Assembly (NCBI GenBank): GCA_037349105.1
Contig: JAYJMM010000123.1
Coordinates: 4,588,001-4,652,000 of the forward strand
DNA length: 64,000 bases
Reading direction: 5' to 3'
Source: Limnomonas spitsbergensis
Lineage: Eukaryota > Chlorophyta > Chlorophyceae > Chlamydomonadales
This document shows positions 11,297-23,200 of this stretch, piece by piece; position 1 is the stretch's first letter; each line of letters begins with the position of its first letter. Made by a program: the position numbers and the translations under genes. The notes under the pieces are model-generated. The model saw nothing but the letters and a program-made list of their open reading frames with translations. It did not search any database and was not told the origin of the DNA.

Positions 11297-14103
11297 AACA
11301 CACTTGTCTTTTGCTCATCCAAACTGAAAGTAGCAGGCACCCCAAGCAGTGTGTGTCCCAATCTCCAGTATTGACCCAGCAGCTAGGCTGTCTAGACATA
11401 TCTCAGAAGCTGGCTTTAATTTATCGCAACTCAGATGGCTTACAACGTTACACACGTTGGCCCTGCTCAGAAGGCTCTGCACCAAGGGTGCTCAAAAGTT
11501 GAGTTGGGTAGGGGGAAAGCCTAAGCCCACTAGGACTCAGCATTTTGGCCCGTGAAATATATTGGAGTGGTCTGTGTCCATGCAGTATTTGGAAAGGCTT
11601 ACTACACGGGAGTGAGAGGCTTTTGTAATGGGTAGCTACCGCCTCTGGCCACAAACTCGCATTACTTGGCTGTCTCTTGCAGTCCTGAACCTGAGGCATA
11701 ATGTTGATGGTGACTTCTGAGCAAGCCGTTTACATCATGGCCCGGAAGTGTAACGTCATTACCGTACCTAACATGCGTCACAGGCAGAGTCTAGAGCTAG
11801 TGGACCCTGCCTAAAAGCGGGCGCAGATGGAGGTCGTCAATTAAGGAGACCCTGGAGGCTCCGCCACCAAACACAGGTCTGCCGCCGCCTGCTTTTAGCC
11901 TACAGGCCAGCGCACGCCAGGAACCGCACTAGCAAAGGGCGTTCGCTCGTGTTTGCACTAACTTGAGGCTGCGACTCGAATCGGTCAGCACAGCTGTTAA
12001 TAGAGGACGGTGCAACGACACACGCTACTGCTAACGGTGCTGGGCTGAGGGACACGGCCAGCATGTGTGCTTTCAGTGCCCTAGCGTGAAGGAGAGGCTG
12101 AGGGCGAGAGGTTGGGCCCCCTAAACGCGCCATGGGTTTTCAGCAGTTGTACCAGGGCAGTCATGGGTGGGAGGCTCTGGCTTTTGTTGAGGACGTGGTA
12201 GAATTTGCAGTGAGCTAGTTTGCCGTCTTTGTTTTATCTCCTTGGGGACTGGCTCCTTCCTTTTTGTCTCTCTCTTGCTTTCAGGGCGAGGACCTCCAGT
12301 CCGCCCTTCAGTTTTCTGAGAGGGGGGGGGTCTTTGTCCTTTATACTCCTCTCTATCTTTCCTCTTTTCCTTTCCTTTTTTCTCCCTACGAGACAGGAAC
12401 TAGGATAGCCCGCGGGCAGGAGTGGGAGGCCCTGGCTTTTGTTGCATTTAGTACTTGAGTTTTGTTTTGAAGGCTAGTCTCTCCGGGGCAGGGGAATAGG
12501 GGTCACCGTTTGCCTAACCTTTTTTGTTGTTCATGTTGTTTGGAAGGTGCACTTCCTTCCTTTTCTCCTGTGTCTTTCCCTTGACTTTCCTAGCTGACCT
12601 TGTGTTGGTCGACGTGGCCTAGCTTTATTTAAGCAGGGCTCAGAGGTGTAACGTAACGTAACGTAACAGGCATAGTCTACAACAACTCCGACCTGGGCAA
12701 AAAATTAGCTCTGCCCAGCATGGATGTGGATGGTACGGGAACAGCATGGAACGGCTGCGGTTGGGATGCTGATGCCATCAGTGAAGGAGGAGACATGGTA
12801 ACGCGCCGTCTGCCCTATCTTTATCTGATGGCAGGGGGGGAAACATGGCAACAACCGTTGGCAACCTACGATTATGCCAACATTGTTTGGACAGCTGAAT
12901 GGTGGTGCCTGTTGTCGTGACATGCATGACGTTACACCTATTGGCCCTACTCAAGACGGCGTCCATTTGTCTGGTTGGGAAGTGAAGAGAAGAAAGCAAG
13001 ATGTGTTGGTATAGCCGCGTCTGTTAAGCATATTGCTGTGCAAAAAGTTGCGAGGCCCCGCTCAACCTTGGGAGCACTTTGGTCCCCAAACATCACTATT
13101 GGCTCCTGTACTCCTTATCAGGCCAAGTATGTCACCGTTTAATTTACAATGCCTCACCGGCAAATGTGTGATTCATCCACGATTCTGCTGCATTCAGGGA
13201 CATCATGGCCTTCGCCCGGGGGGCTGGTGCACAGGAGGGCCTTCTGCTCAGGCACTGCCTGTACGCCGGACAAGGTTTGGCTCAAATTGCGAGAAGCATG
13301 AAACGAAGAGCTTTCAATTGCATCCTCAGCTTTGATTCAGCGTTCACACACATCCGCCCAACAATGTCTGCTTGAATACTTCAAGTTGAGTTCAGTACTA
13401 ATATCCGAGAGAGCAACAAAGAATCCATGTGCATGCTGAAACTACGTTCTACCCCGCCCACCTTCTCAACATTTAAGAACTACTCAAAGCCTAGACGTGC
13501 TCCCTCCCCCCCCAAAGACCCTCAGCTGATCATCTACCTACTGGACCAAAGCAGCCATGTTAGACGTGACAGCTACTCAGCCATATGACAGAGGGACCAC
13601 ATCCACTTCAATGAATAAACACCCCAGCGTTCTGCATTGATTTGAAACAAGGTAACACAATCCGGCAAAGCCTGCTGCGCATCCGGAATGTTCTGGCGCT
13701 CAGCTGGCATCCCCCCAAATCAATCAACATACCGCACCCCAAACAAATACAAGTGTCTCCCCTCCCCCATCTATAATTCCCGAACGCATTGCATTATTTA
13801 TTTCCATGCCAACCGGACCAGTTTTGGCAGGCTGCTGAACACCACCCACTGGGTCCATGGCAGTATGGCACCACACCTAGACCGTCCGACGGGGCCCATT
13901 GCACCACACGACGGGGCCGGACTGCCTAGACCGGCCGACGGCCGACGGAGCCCAATGCACCAAACCTAGACCGGCTGAAGGACGATGGCCCGAGCGACAG
14001 GGCCTGCCTGCACCAGGTCCCCCCAGCAGCCCAGCGCCGCAATGTAGCAGAAGCATACAATCCTCCATTCCACCAATCACCGGCACGCAATCATCCCTTT
14101 CAA
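11297..14103. other. spacer with repeats, no firm gene
   Basis: Holds family B fragments and the MITE candidate at 12632. One forward frame at about 13165-13375 is open and protein-like (DSAAFRDIMAFARGAGAQEG, a run ending at a stop) and could be an isolated exon, but no family is recognised. Around 13870-13990 a short block with ACCGxCCGACGG is repeated three times. Confidence 0.4.
12632..12952. mobile_element. candidate MITE of family B
   Basis: Bounded by AGCAGGGCTCAGAGGTGTAA (12632) and, inverted, by TTACACCTATTGGCCCTACT (ending 12952). Interior about 270 bp without coding capacity. The left end is followed by tandem CGTAA units. Terminal inverted repeats are imperfect and no target duplication was identified. 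Confidence 0.45.
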
Positions 14104-14287
14104 TCACCAGCCATGGAAGCTGCCAGCGCTGAAGTCTGCCGGAGCGCCCGAGCCGTCCCAGCCCATCGTCGTGGCTGCCGAGTAGCCACCGAGATGCCGC
14201 CCAAAAGCTGCCCCGAAGCTGCCCAACCCCATCAACGTACCCACGGAATCCTCGTCCAACTCTGGACAAGCTTCCAGGAGGTAGTGC
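14104..14287 (-). CDS. ELG1: ELG1 exon Q, likely terminal
   Basis: Acceptor GCGCAG, then a frame beginning HYLLEACPELDEDSVG, Gly-rich after that, ending SFHGW and TGA. The HYL motif matches the conserved C-terminal RR..HYL region of the family. It needs one base from phase 2, whereas exon P ends in phase 0, so a small exon, a different junction or a sequence error lies between. Confidence 0.55.
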
Positions 14288-17200
14288 CTGCGCAATAATA
14301 ACGATTTGTTTGCGCAGTGAACGATCGTTTTGTTTATGCATTTTGTAATTTACCAGTCCCGTTACCCCTGGTTTCCGGTAGAAAATTTTGTTGCACCCTT
14401 TGTGTTGAAACATGATTTTTGCACATTTTCTGGATGAACTCGAAAGTGGTGGATGAACTAGGCAGCAGGCAAGAACCTGTCTGGGCTTGGGCGTGCGGCA
14501 CCCTCATCCTGACTGGCGTAGTATTACTAGTATGTCATGCTGACTAGATTGAGGGCTCAGGGATTGAGGGCTCAGGGATTGGGAGTAGGGTTAAGGGTTA
14601 ACACCTGCCTAAATTTGGGTGTGCGGCGCACTCGGCCCGACTGGCGCAGCGTCTCGTGCTGCCGCTCCGCCTCGAGGGCGCAGATGCGGGCGGCTGCACT
14701 GAGTCTGTCCACGGCCGCCAGGGTGCCCTGAGGGGAGGGGGGGAAACATACCGGCGAATCAATAATATACCCAGAGGCGAGCGAAATCAGGCCTGCCTGC
14801 GAGCAAAATCAGCTCTGCCTGCGAGCGAGCGAAATCAGGCCTGCTGCGAGCGAGCGAATTTTGGCCTGCCTGCGAGCGAAATCAGCCCCGTCTGCGAGCA
14901 AAATCAGGCCTGCCGCGAGCGAGCAAATCAGGCCTGCCGCGAGCGAGCAAATCAGGCCTGCTGCGAGCGAGCAAATCAGGCCTGCTGCGAGCGAGCGAAA
15001 TCAGGCCTGCTGCGAGCGAGCAAATCAGGCCTGCTGCGAGCGAGCAAATCAGGCCTGCTGCGAGCGAGCAAATCAGGCCTGCTGCGAGCGAGCGAAATCA
15101 GGCCTGCTGCGAGCGAGCAAATCAGGCCTGCTGCGAGCGAGCGAAATCAGGCCTGCCACGAGCGAGCAAATCAGGCCTGCTGCGAGCGAGCAAATCAGGC
15201 CTGCTGCGAGCGAGCAAATCAGGCCTGCTGCGAGCGAGCGAAATCAGGCCTGCTGCGAGCGAGCAAATCAGGCCTGCTGCGAGCGAGCGAAATCAGGCCT
15301 GCTGCGAGCGAGCAAATCAGGCCTGCTGCGAGCGAGCAAATCAGGCCTGCTGCGAGCGAGCGAAATCAGGCCTGCTGCGAGCGAGCAAATCAGGCCTGCT
15401 GCGAGCGAGCGAAATCAGGCCTGCTGCGAGCGAGCAAATCAGGCCTGCTGCGAGCGAGCAAATCAGGCCTGCTGCGAGCGAGCGAAATCAGGCCTGCTGC
15501 GAGCGAGCGAAATCAGGCCTGCTGCGAGCGAGCAAATCAGGCCTGCTGCCAGCGAGCAAATCAGGCCTGCTGCGAGTGAAATCACCACTGCCTGCAGCTT
15601 GATTGGCCAGTTTCCGTAGCCGGCGCCCAGCTTTTCCACGGCCGCTTGGGTGCTCTGAGCAGCAACCCAAGCGAAAGCGGCCGGCACCTTGCTGCAACTG
15701 GCCCATCAAGCTGCAGGCAGTGGTGTAGCTGACAGAGAGCTGGACCACGCTTCAATTATCAGTGTCATAGGTCATTCAAAGAGAAACACGTTGCCTACTT
15801 GTGATTTTGGCGAACTAGGAATATCAGTACCTAAAGCACAGCCACATTGAAGGAGTGGGTACCATTGCCTGTACTGCCATCCTGTATCTCGGCTAATACT
15901 GCCAGACGGTACCTGGGCTGGCACTGTCGGCCAGTATCTCGGTTACTACTAATTTCCAGTACTCCAGCTAGTATCGCTAATCGTTGCCTTAGCTATTACT
16001 GCTGGCTATTACCTCAGCTAGTCCTGCCGGCCAATACCTCGGCCAGTGCTTCCGGCCAATACCTCAAATAGTCCTGCCAGCAAATTGCCTTGGCTAGTAC
16101 TGCCGTCCAGTCCCTTGGCTAGTAGTGCAATACCGTCCAGTCCCTTGGCCAGTACTGCTGCGGCTGGTATCTCGACCAGGACTGCTTTCTGGCACCTCCA
16201 CCAGTGCTGCTTAGCTCATCACTCCAACAAAAGGTCAAAGCTTAGTCCTAATGGGCCAAAATCTGCTGCCCAGAAACCCTCTAGAGCTGATCTGGTTCAC
16301 GCTACAACAAACATGAAGGCCAGTACCTCATCTAGTACTGCCGCTATGGTACCTGGGCTAGTACTGCCGGCTGGTTCCCCGGCCACTACTGCCGTCCAGT
16401 GTCTGAGCTAGTACTGCCGTCCGGTACCTCTGGGCTATCATTGTCAACCGGTACCATGGCTGGTAATGTAGTCTTGTGCACACTAGAAGGAAGACATGAG
16501 GGATCTTTCTTTCCTTTCCTCTCTTCGACCCTTCCCCTCATCTTCTTTTTCACTTCCCTTTCTTCTGAGCAGGGCCCGGAGCTTTAACTGAGGTATAATT
16601 GACAGAAGGGATCGGATTGCTGCCACCGCAGCGCACCAACCTGCGTCGCTGCGTTGCTTCCATGGTAGCTGGAACTTAGCTTGCTCATCCCTTACCAGCC
16701 CCACGCTCGCCGAGCGTTCAGCAGGGCCCAGGGGGTATGCACGGTTCAAAACGTAAAGGCATACATTTCTGCAGAGCAGTGCACTGACCTGCGTCGCTGC
16801 GTTGCTGTGCATGGCCAGCAGGGAGTCGTTGGCGCGACCCAGGAGGTGCCACGTGGGGCCACTGGGGGGTGGAGTCCAGCCGTCACCTGTTCACACAAAG
16901 GCCACACAAACCGTGAATCCTGTTCACACACATTCCACACATAGTGTTCATCCTTGGTCTAGGCGAAAGGAGCGCCGTGGGAGCAGCTTGGGAATTATTA
17001 GGATGCCGAGCTGCATGTTACCTAGCTTAGGGTTCAGGGTTGATGAGTCAATATCATGGTGGCACATTCCGGCTGAACGTGTGCTGTATCCTGCCGTTTT
17101 GGTGGCACATTCCGGCTAGACCTGTGCCATATCCTGCCGTATCCTGCCGTATCTTGCTATGTTGGTAGCACATTCCGGCTGAACATGTGCCGTGCCATGC

Positions 17201-20200
17201 CGTATCATGCAGCTTTGGTAGCACAGTACTGCTAAATCTGTGCCTTATAATGATGTGTCATGCTACCATGCTTAGCACAGATGGACCAGTATCCCATTCC
17301 AATCAGCGGAAGTTTCAGGGTCAATCTAGGGCTTTGTCACACATCTGTCACACTGTTCCACTTATTGTCATTCATTTTTCACACTATGTCTACCGGTACT
17401 CATTTGTCACGTTTTGAAAGCATTGCCTGGAACAAGGCTTGTCACACAGCAGAGGACACATCATATCATGAAGACCAGGGAGTAACTGCTATGATGCCTC
17501 TGTGGCGTTACCTGTACCATGGGGTACAGTACTTTTTGGTACACCAGTTGTGGCAGTACCTGAACCACAGGGTACTGTACTTTTTGTCACACCGGTTGTT
17601 TGATTGTGCACCTTCAAAGCAACACCTGCTGCAGTTGTTGCTCTGTTTGACGTGTGTGTTTGTTTGTTTGGGCCTGTGGGGTATGTGTTGTGTGTGAGGG
17701 AGTTGTAAGGAGGGGGAAGATCTAAGGCAAATACCTGAGCCCTCGTAAGAGGGTCCGAGGAGCAGGTCTGAGGAGGGGCCCCGAGCCGCAGCCTCCCCGT
17801 CGCCTCCGACCGCGTGGAGTAACAGGCTGGCCAATTCCCCCGCCGCCAGCTGCGCCACCGACAATGCCCCGCACACGTCATGAGGCGCCACGCCGCAGCC
17901 GTGCAGCTGCCGCCTGGCACCACACCGCAGCTCCGCCAGCATCAGCTCCTCCTGGCATGCGGCGGAACTGCTGCCGTCGGCGTCGCGGGGGCCCGCGGTG
18001 ACGGCGGCCGCCGCCGTCCTGCTCAGCGGGCAGCCGTCGCTGGCAAATCGGGCCGCGTTGCAACCCGGCAGCGGGCGGCGTTGCGCGCCGCGGGCTACCG
18101 AGCTGGGCCCGGCGCCTCGCGGGGCTGGGTCCCTGCCGGCCGCCAGCACGCATACCTGGCTGAGCGCTTCGTGGAAGCTGCTGAGAAGATGCAGGTCCCA
18201 AAGCTCCGGATGCAGCCCCGGGGGCGACGCTGCAGCGGCGGGTGGCGCGGAGTAGGTCAACGGGGCAGGCCCCCGAGGCAGAAGGGGCCCCGCATCAGCA
18301 CTTCCAACCCCGAGCGCCTGCATCCAAGACAGCGGCTGTGGAGAGGCCTCCTGCTCCCCATCGGCCTGTTCCTGCTCTGCCTCCCGCTTCCCGTCGCATG
18401 CGGAGGGCAGCGGCCCCAAGCCCGTCACCGGAGCTGAAACCAAACCGCCAGACAAGCTCCCCATGTCCCTGCACGTCGCCGCTGCGTCGAAAGGTCGCTG
18501 GTCAGATGCATCCACTGCTGCTGCTGACGGTGCAGCAGCTGGAGCTGACGCCCCTGTTACTGCGGCTGCTGTACTCGCAGCAACGTCGGCCCCAATGTAG
18601 GCGCCCTGCGTTGCAGTTGCTGCTGCAACAGGGGCGTCAGCTCCAATGTAGCCACCCTGTGTTGAAGTTGCTGCTGCAAGCGTAGGCCTGCCCAGGAGCA
18701 TCCGCAGCGCCACGGCCTCCTGGCGCTCTGGCATAGGCAGGGCGAAATCGAGCCGGATGCGTTTGCTGACATCCCCTGCAGCGGCTGAAGCAACAGCAGC
18801 AGAAATTCCCGCCGCCCCCAAACCCGCCATTCCAGCTCTCCCCCGGCGCTTGCCGAGCAAGTTCAGATCCGAGGCCAGGCCCGCTGGCTGCTTGCGCGCC
18901 GCAGGGGCCCTGCAGTCAGGCGGGCTGTCTATGACGCCTTCCATGTGTGTGGGGGACAGGACCGGATCCGGATCTGCCGTCCGGCAATCTAGATCCAGGG
19001 CAGATTTATCCGCAGCCGGATCTGCTGTGTTCTCGGGCCAGGTGCAGATGAGTTTACACAGGGTGCCCCGCGCCGTATCCTCATCGGTCAACAGAGGCGT
19101 GGCGGCATCAGTGTATTCTGCGTCCTGGGCAGCCGGATCCAGATCTGAGATCTGGTCCTTAGGGACCGCTTTCGGACCTGGATCAGGGCAGTCCCGCTTA
19201 CACGACGCCCTGAGTCTGGCCGCTGCGTGCCGAGCCCTGCGGTCCACCTTGGCCTGCACGGCGTCACATGGACAAGAGGCACGGGCTTAAAATCTATACG
19301 GTATTTTGAGATCCAACAGGAAAAGAGGCCCAGACACAAATCTGAGATCGATAGATCCGACAGACCGAGAGGCGCATGCCCGGTCCTGAGATCTACTGAT
19401 CTGAGGCGTCGATCCAGGAAGCCACCTGTTCCGCCGTAGCACTAGGTGGGCTAAAATGGAGCAAACAAAGGTTTGGCCGGGCCTCCTGCTGCTTTCTTAA
19501 TGGCTGGATATAAGCAGGGCCAGTCGGGACTCTTCCATAGCTTATCTTCATTAATTCCTACGTTGTCAGCCTCTTGTCACCCACCAGCGCCTGCCTAGCA
19601 AATTAAGTGCATGACCAACCAGGACCCATAGTCCCAAACTCACCCAGGCAGCTCATCATTAAACAAATGGCAAGAGGTTTGCTCAGCCAGCCTCCCCACC
19701 CACCACCAGGAACTCATTCAATTAGCTTCCTGGCTCATTCAGCTAGCATCTCCCCACCCACCTGCAGGCACTCATCGAAAGAGCTGCTTATTAAATCCGG
19801 TAGGGTTGGGGTTCTCAAAGTAACCCTCAAAACCTCAACCCTTCAAAGCTTCTTACTAAAACCGACAGGATTAGGGTTCAGTAACCCTCAAACCTGAACA
19901 GGTCCTTATCAAAACCGGTAGAGATTAGGTTCTCAGAGTAACCCTCAAACCCTAAACCCTAAACAGCTTCTTACTAAAACCCGGTAGGGTTAGGGTTCTC
20001 AGAATAATCCTCAGACCCTCAGCCCTACAGCCTTATCAGCTTCTTACGGTAACCGGCAAGTAACGATCTCATCCAGCCGACCCCACCCACCTGCGCCTGC
20101 CTGGTAAGTTAAGTGCATGACCAACCAGGACTATCCACCACCCACCTGCGCCTGCCTGGCAAAGTGACTCTCCGACCATGACCTCGCCAGGTACAGCGCT

Positions 20201-23200
20201 GTCGCCGTCTGGCAGGCCGCGGCATGCTCTGCCAGCAGGGCCTGCCGCGCTCCAAGATCAAAGAGCACCGCTCGTGTTGCCTCCTCTGGCTTCAAACAAG
20301 AGGGGGCGGGGACAGGTCCTGTCAGGCTGCCCGACACTTCCTCCTCAGCGGGCGCTTCAGAGGCAACGGGCAGAACCGACGCTGCGGTATCCATGAACTG
20401 GCCGATGCCGGGCCGAGCCTTCAGATCTCGATTCAGATCTGGATCTAGAACTGCCTCTCCTTGATGTGCATAGGGCCGAGCGGGGATCAAGTCAGGGCAG
20501 GCACATGCCATAGCATTCAGCAGCGGCCCGCTCAGAGCCTCTCTGCTCTCCGCCAGACCCACGGCCGCCGCGCCCGTCCGCTCTAAAAGAGCGTCCAGCT
20601 CGGCGCGGTCCAGCGGACCGCCGCTGGCCCCGCCGCGGTACTGCCGTACCAGCGCCGTACCGCCGCCCCCGAGGGCCGAACCGCCAACGCCGTCCTCGTC
20701 CCCACGGGCCGCCTGTAGCGCGGCATCAGAGTAGCACAGCTGCGCCGGGCCCAAAGGAGCCAGAGGGCCGGCGCCGCCGGCGATAAAAGCCGATGCAGGC
20801 GCAGCAGCTGCGGCCAGCGAGGGGAAGCCACCGGGAAGCCGCGTGCTCCCGCCCCCGGTCTGCCTCACTCCCGCCCACCAGAACTGAGCGGTCGCGAGGC
20901 AGGCCCGCGTGTCGCACGCGCAGGCAGCCACCAGCTCCGCCAGCTGCCCCAGCAACGGGGCGGGCCGAGGGGCGGGCTTCAGACCTTCACCCACACAAGG
21001 CTCCTCCCCTTGTCGCGCATAAGACACCGGTGCGGGCCGCGTGGCGACCTCTACGGAGGCAGGCGCAGGACCTGCGCTGCCACCGGCAACACCCGCCTGC
21101 CCGCCCTCTCCCACTCCTTCCGCGGCACTGACGAGGGCCAGCAGGCGCAGCAGCTCTGTCGGAGAGGGTCGCTCAAAAGGCAGCACCTGTTTGCAGGTAG
21201 CGTGTATGTGTGCAAGTTCAGGCAGGGATATGCCGGCAGGAGCATGTGCGTAGGGAGGGATGCTTGGACACCATATAAAGACAGCACCTGTGTGCAGGTA
21301 GCGTTTGCAAGATCAGGCAGGAACAGGGGATATGCCGGCAGGAGCGTGTGCATGGGGGGGAGGGGATGCTTGGCCGCCATATAAACAACTCCCCTGATGT
21401 AACGCAGCGCCCCCGTTCACACCGATAAACTGAAAAACTGGCATTGAGACAAAATGATCGGATGCTAGCTTCACCCTGAACCCTAAAAACTATGGTATTG
21501 AGACAGAATGATTAGGATGCTTTTGCCGCTGCCGTTCCATCGCTTTCCAAGGCCACATTGGGAGCGGAGCGGTACAGGGCACAGGATTTTGGCAACTCCC
21601 TCTCTCGACCCTCTGCATGCCCTTCTAACCCTTGCAAGTCAGCAGGGGAGGCAGCTCAGGGTTGCACTGCCTGTTGACCAGCATCCTCACTGACAGCCTC
21701 CCATGCAATTGCTTCCCCTCCCACATGCACCTGTTTCTGCTTGCAAGTCAGCAGGGGTGGCAGATGAGGGTTGTTCACCAGCATGCTCACTGACTGCCTC
21801 CCATGCAACCGCCTTCCCTCCCGCATGCATGCAGCTGAACGCCACCCATCCAAATGCCCTCTCCCCGCATGCAGCTGACCGCCACCCATGCAAATGACCC
21901 CTCCCCCTGCTTGCAGCTGACCGCCACCCATGCAAATGACCCCTCCCCCTGCATGCAGCTGACCGCCACCCATGCAAATGACCCCCTCCCATGCAAATGC
22001 CCCACCTCCCGACCCTCTCACCTGTATTCCCTTGCCAGCCAGCAGGGGAGGCAGCTTGGGGCTGTTGACCAGCAGCACCATGGGCCGCTGCGATGGGGCA
22101 ACGTGCAGGTGGACAAAGGACAGGATCAGGAGGAGAGCCAGGAGCAAGAGGTGGAATGATGGGCGAGAGTGGGAGCAGGCCAGCAGGGGCAGGAGCAGGA
22201 CTGCGTTAGGAGGAGGGCCAGGAGCAGGAGGGGGAAGGATGCGCGGGAGGATGTAGCAGGTTACGACAGGGTTTTGAAGGACACAACCAGGTTTCCCTTG
22301 GGGGTTACATGAAGAGATTACATTATGAGGTTTAAGTGTTGAACCCTAACCCCAATAAGGATGTTGATCTGAACCCCAGTAGCAGTCACTGTTTCTTCAT
22401 CCGGCAACAAATCCAACTTTGGCGGGCTGCCCAGCGAAGCCTCTGGCCAGAGGTTTTAGTGTACCTGGCGTGTAGCTGAGTAAAAGATAAATGTCATGAT
22501 TCTGTTGTGCAAAGTCCACAATTTTTATTTAAAAAAATCATTTTTTTGTATCGTCACGAAAATTAAACGCTGAACGCAGTACGGTATATGATAATTTAAG
22601 CGATCAGCACTGGGGCCGCGGCCGGGCACTGACCTTGGAGTCCTTGATCAGGTTGGCCAGCGCGACCAAGAAGCCAGCGTCCTTCTCTAGCAGCAGCTCT
22701 GCTCCCTCAAACAGGATCATGCTACCTCTCTGCTGCTGCTGCTGTGAGGGGGGAGCAGAACAGGCGGGGTCGGTAAAGGAATAGGGACATGATCAGGCTG
22801 CCTCTCTGCTGCTGCTGCTGCTGCTGCTGCGAGGGGGGAGCAGAACAAACGGGGTCGATAAATTAATAGGGACATCCTAGTGCCATCTCGGGATACGTGA
22901 TGGCAAAGGCACGGATGCGACCTTGGCCCAAGCTCCGCTAAGCATCATAACCCCCCATGCTCCGCTAGGCTTCATAAACCCTCATGCTCCTGTGGTTTGC
23001 AGGTCTCCCTCTAATCCTCTATGCTTCTCAAACGCTGTAGCAGACGGGGCGATGGTGCCGAGCAGACCGCACACACCTCTGGGGCAAGGTCTTCCAGTAA
23101 CTAGGGTTGAGGCAGCCCTATAACAAGGGTTCAGGAATTAGGTGGCCCTACAACAAAGGTGTAGGGTTTAGACAACCCTACAACAAGGGTTAAGGATTTA

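Noticed and set aside
13877..14413. 178-codon minus frame
   Set aside because: Overlaps ELG1 exon Q in a different frame; the HYLLEACPELDEDS frame is the protein-like one.
14656..15619. Forward frames of 307 and 252 codons
   Set aside because: Mixture of 24- and 25-bp satellite units; cyclic peptide only.
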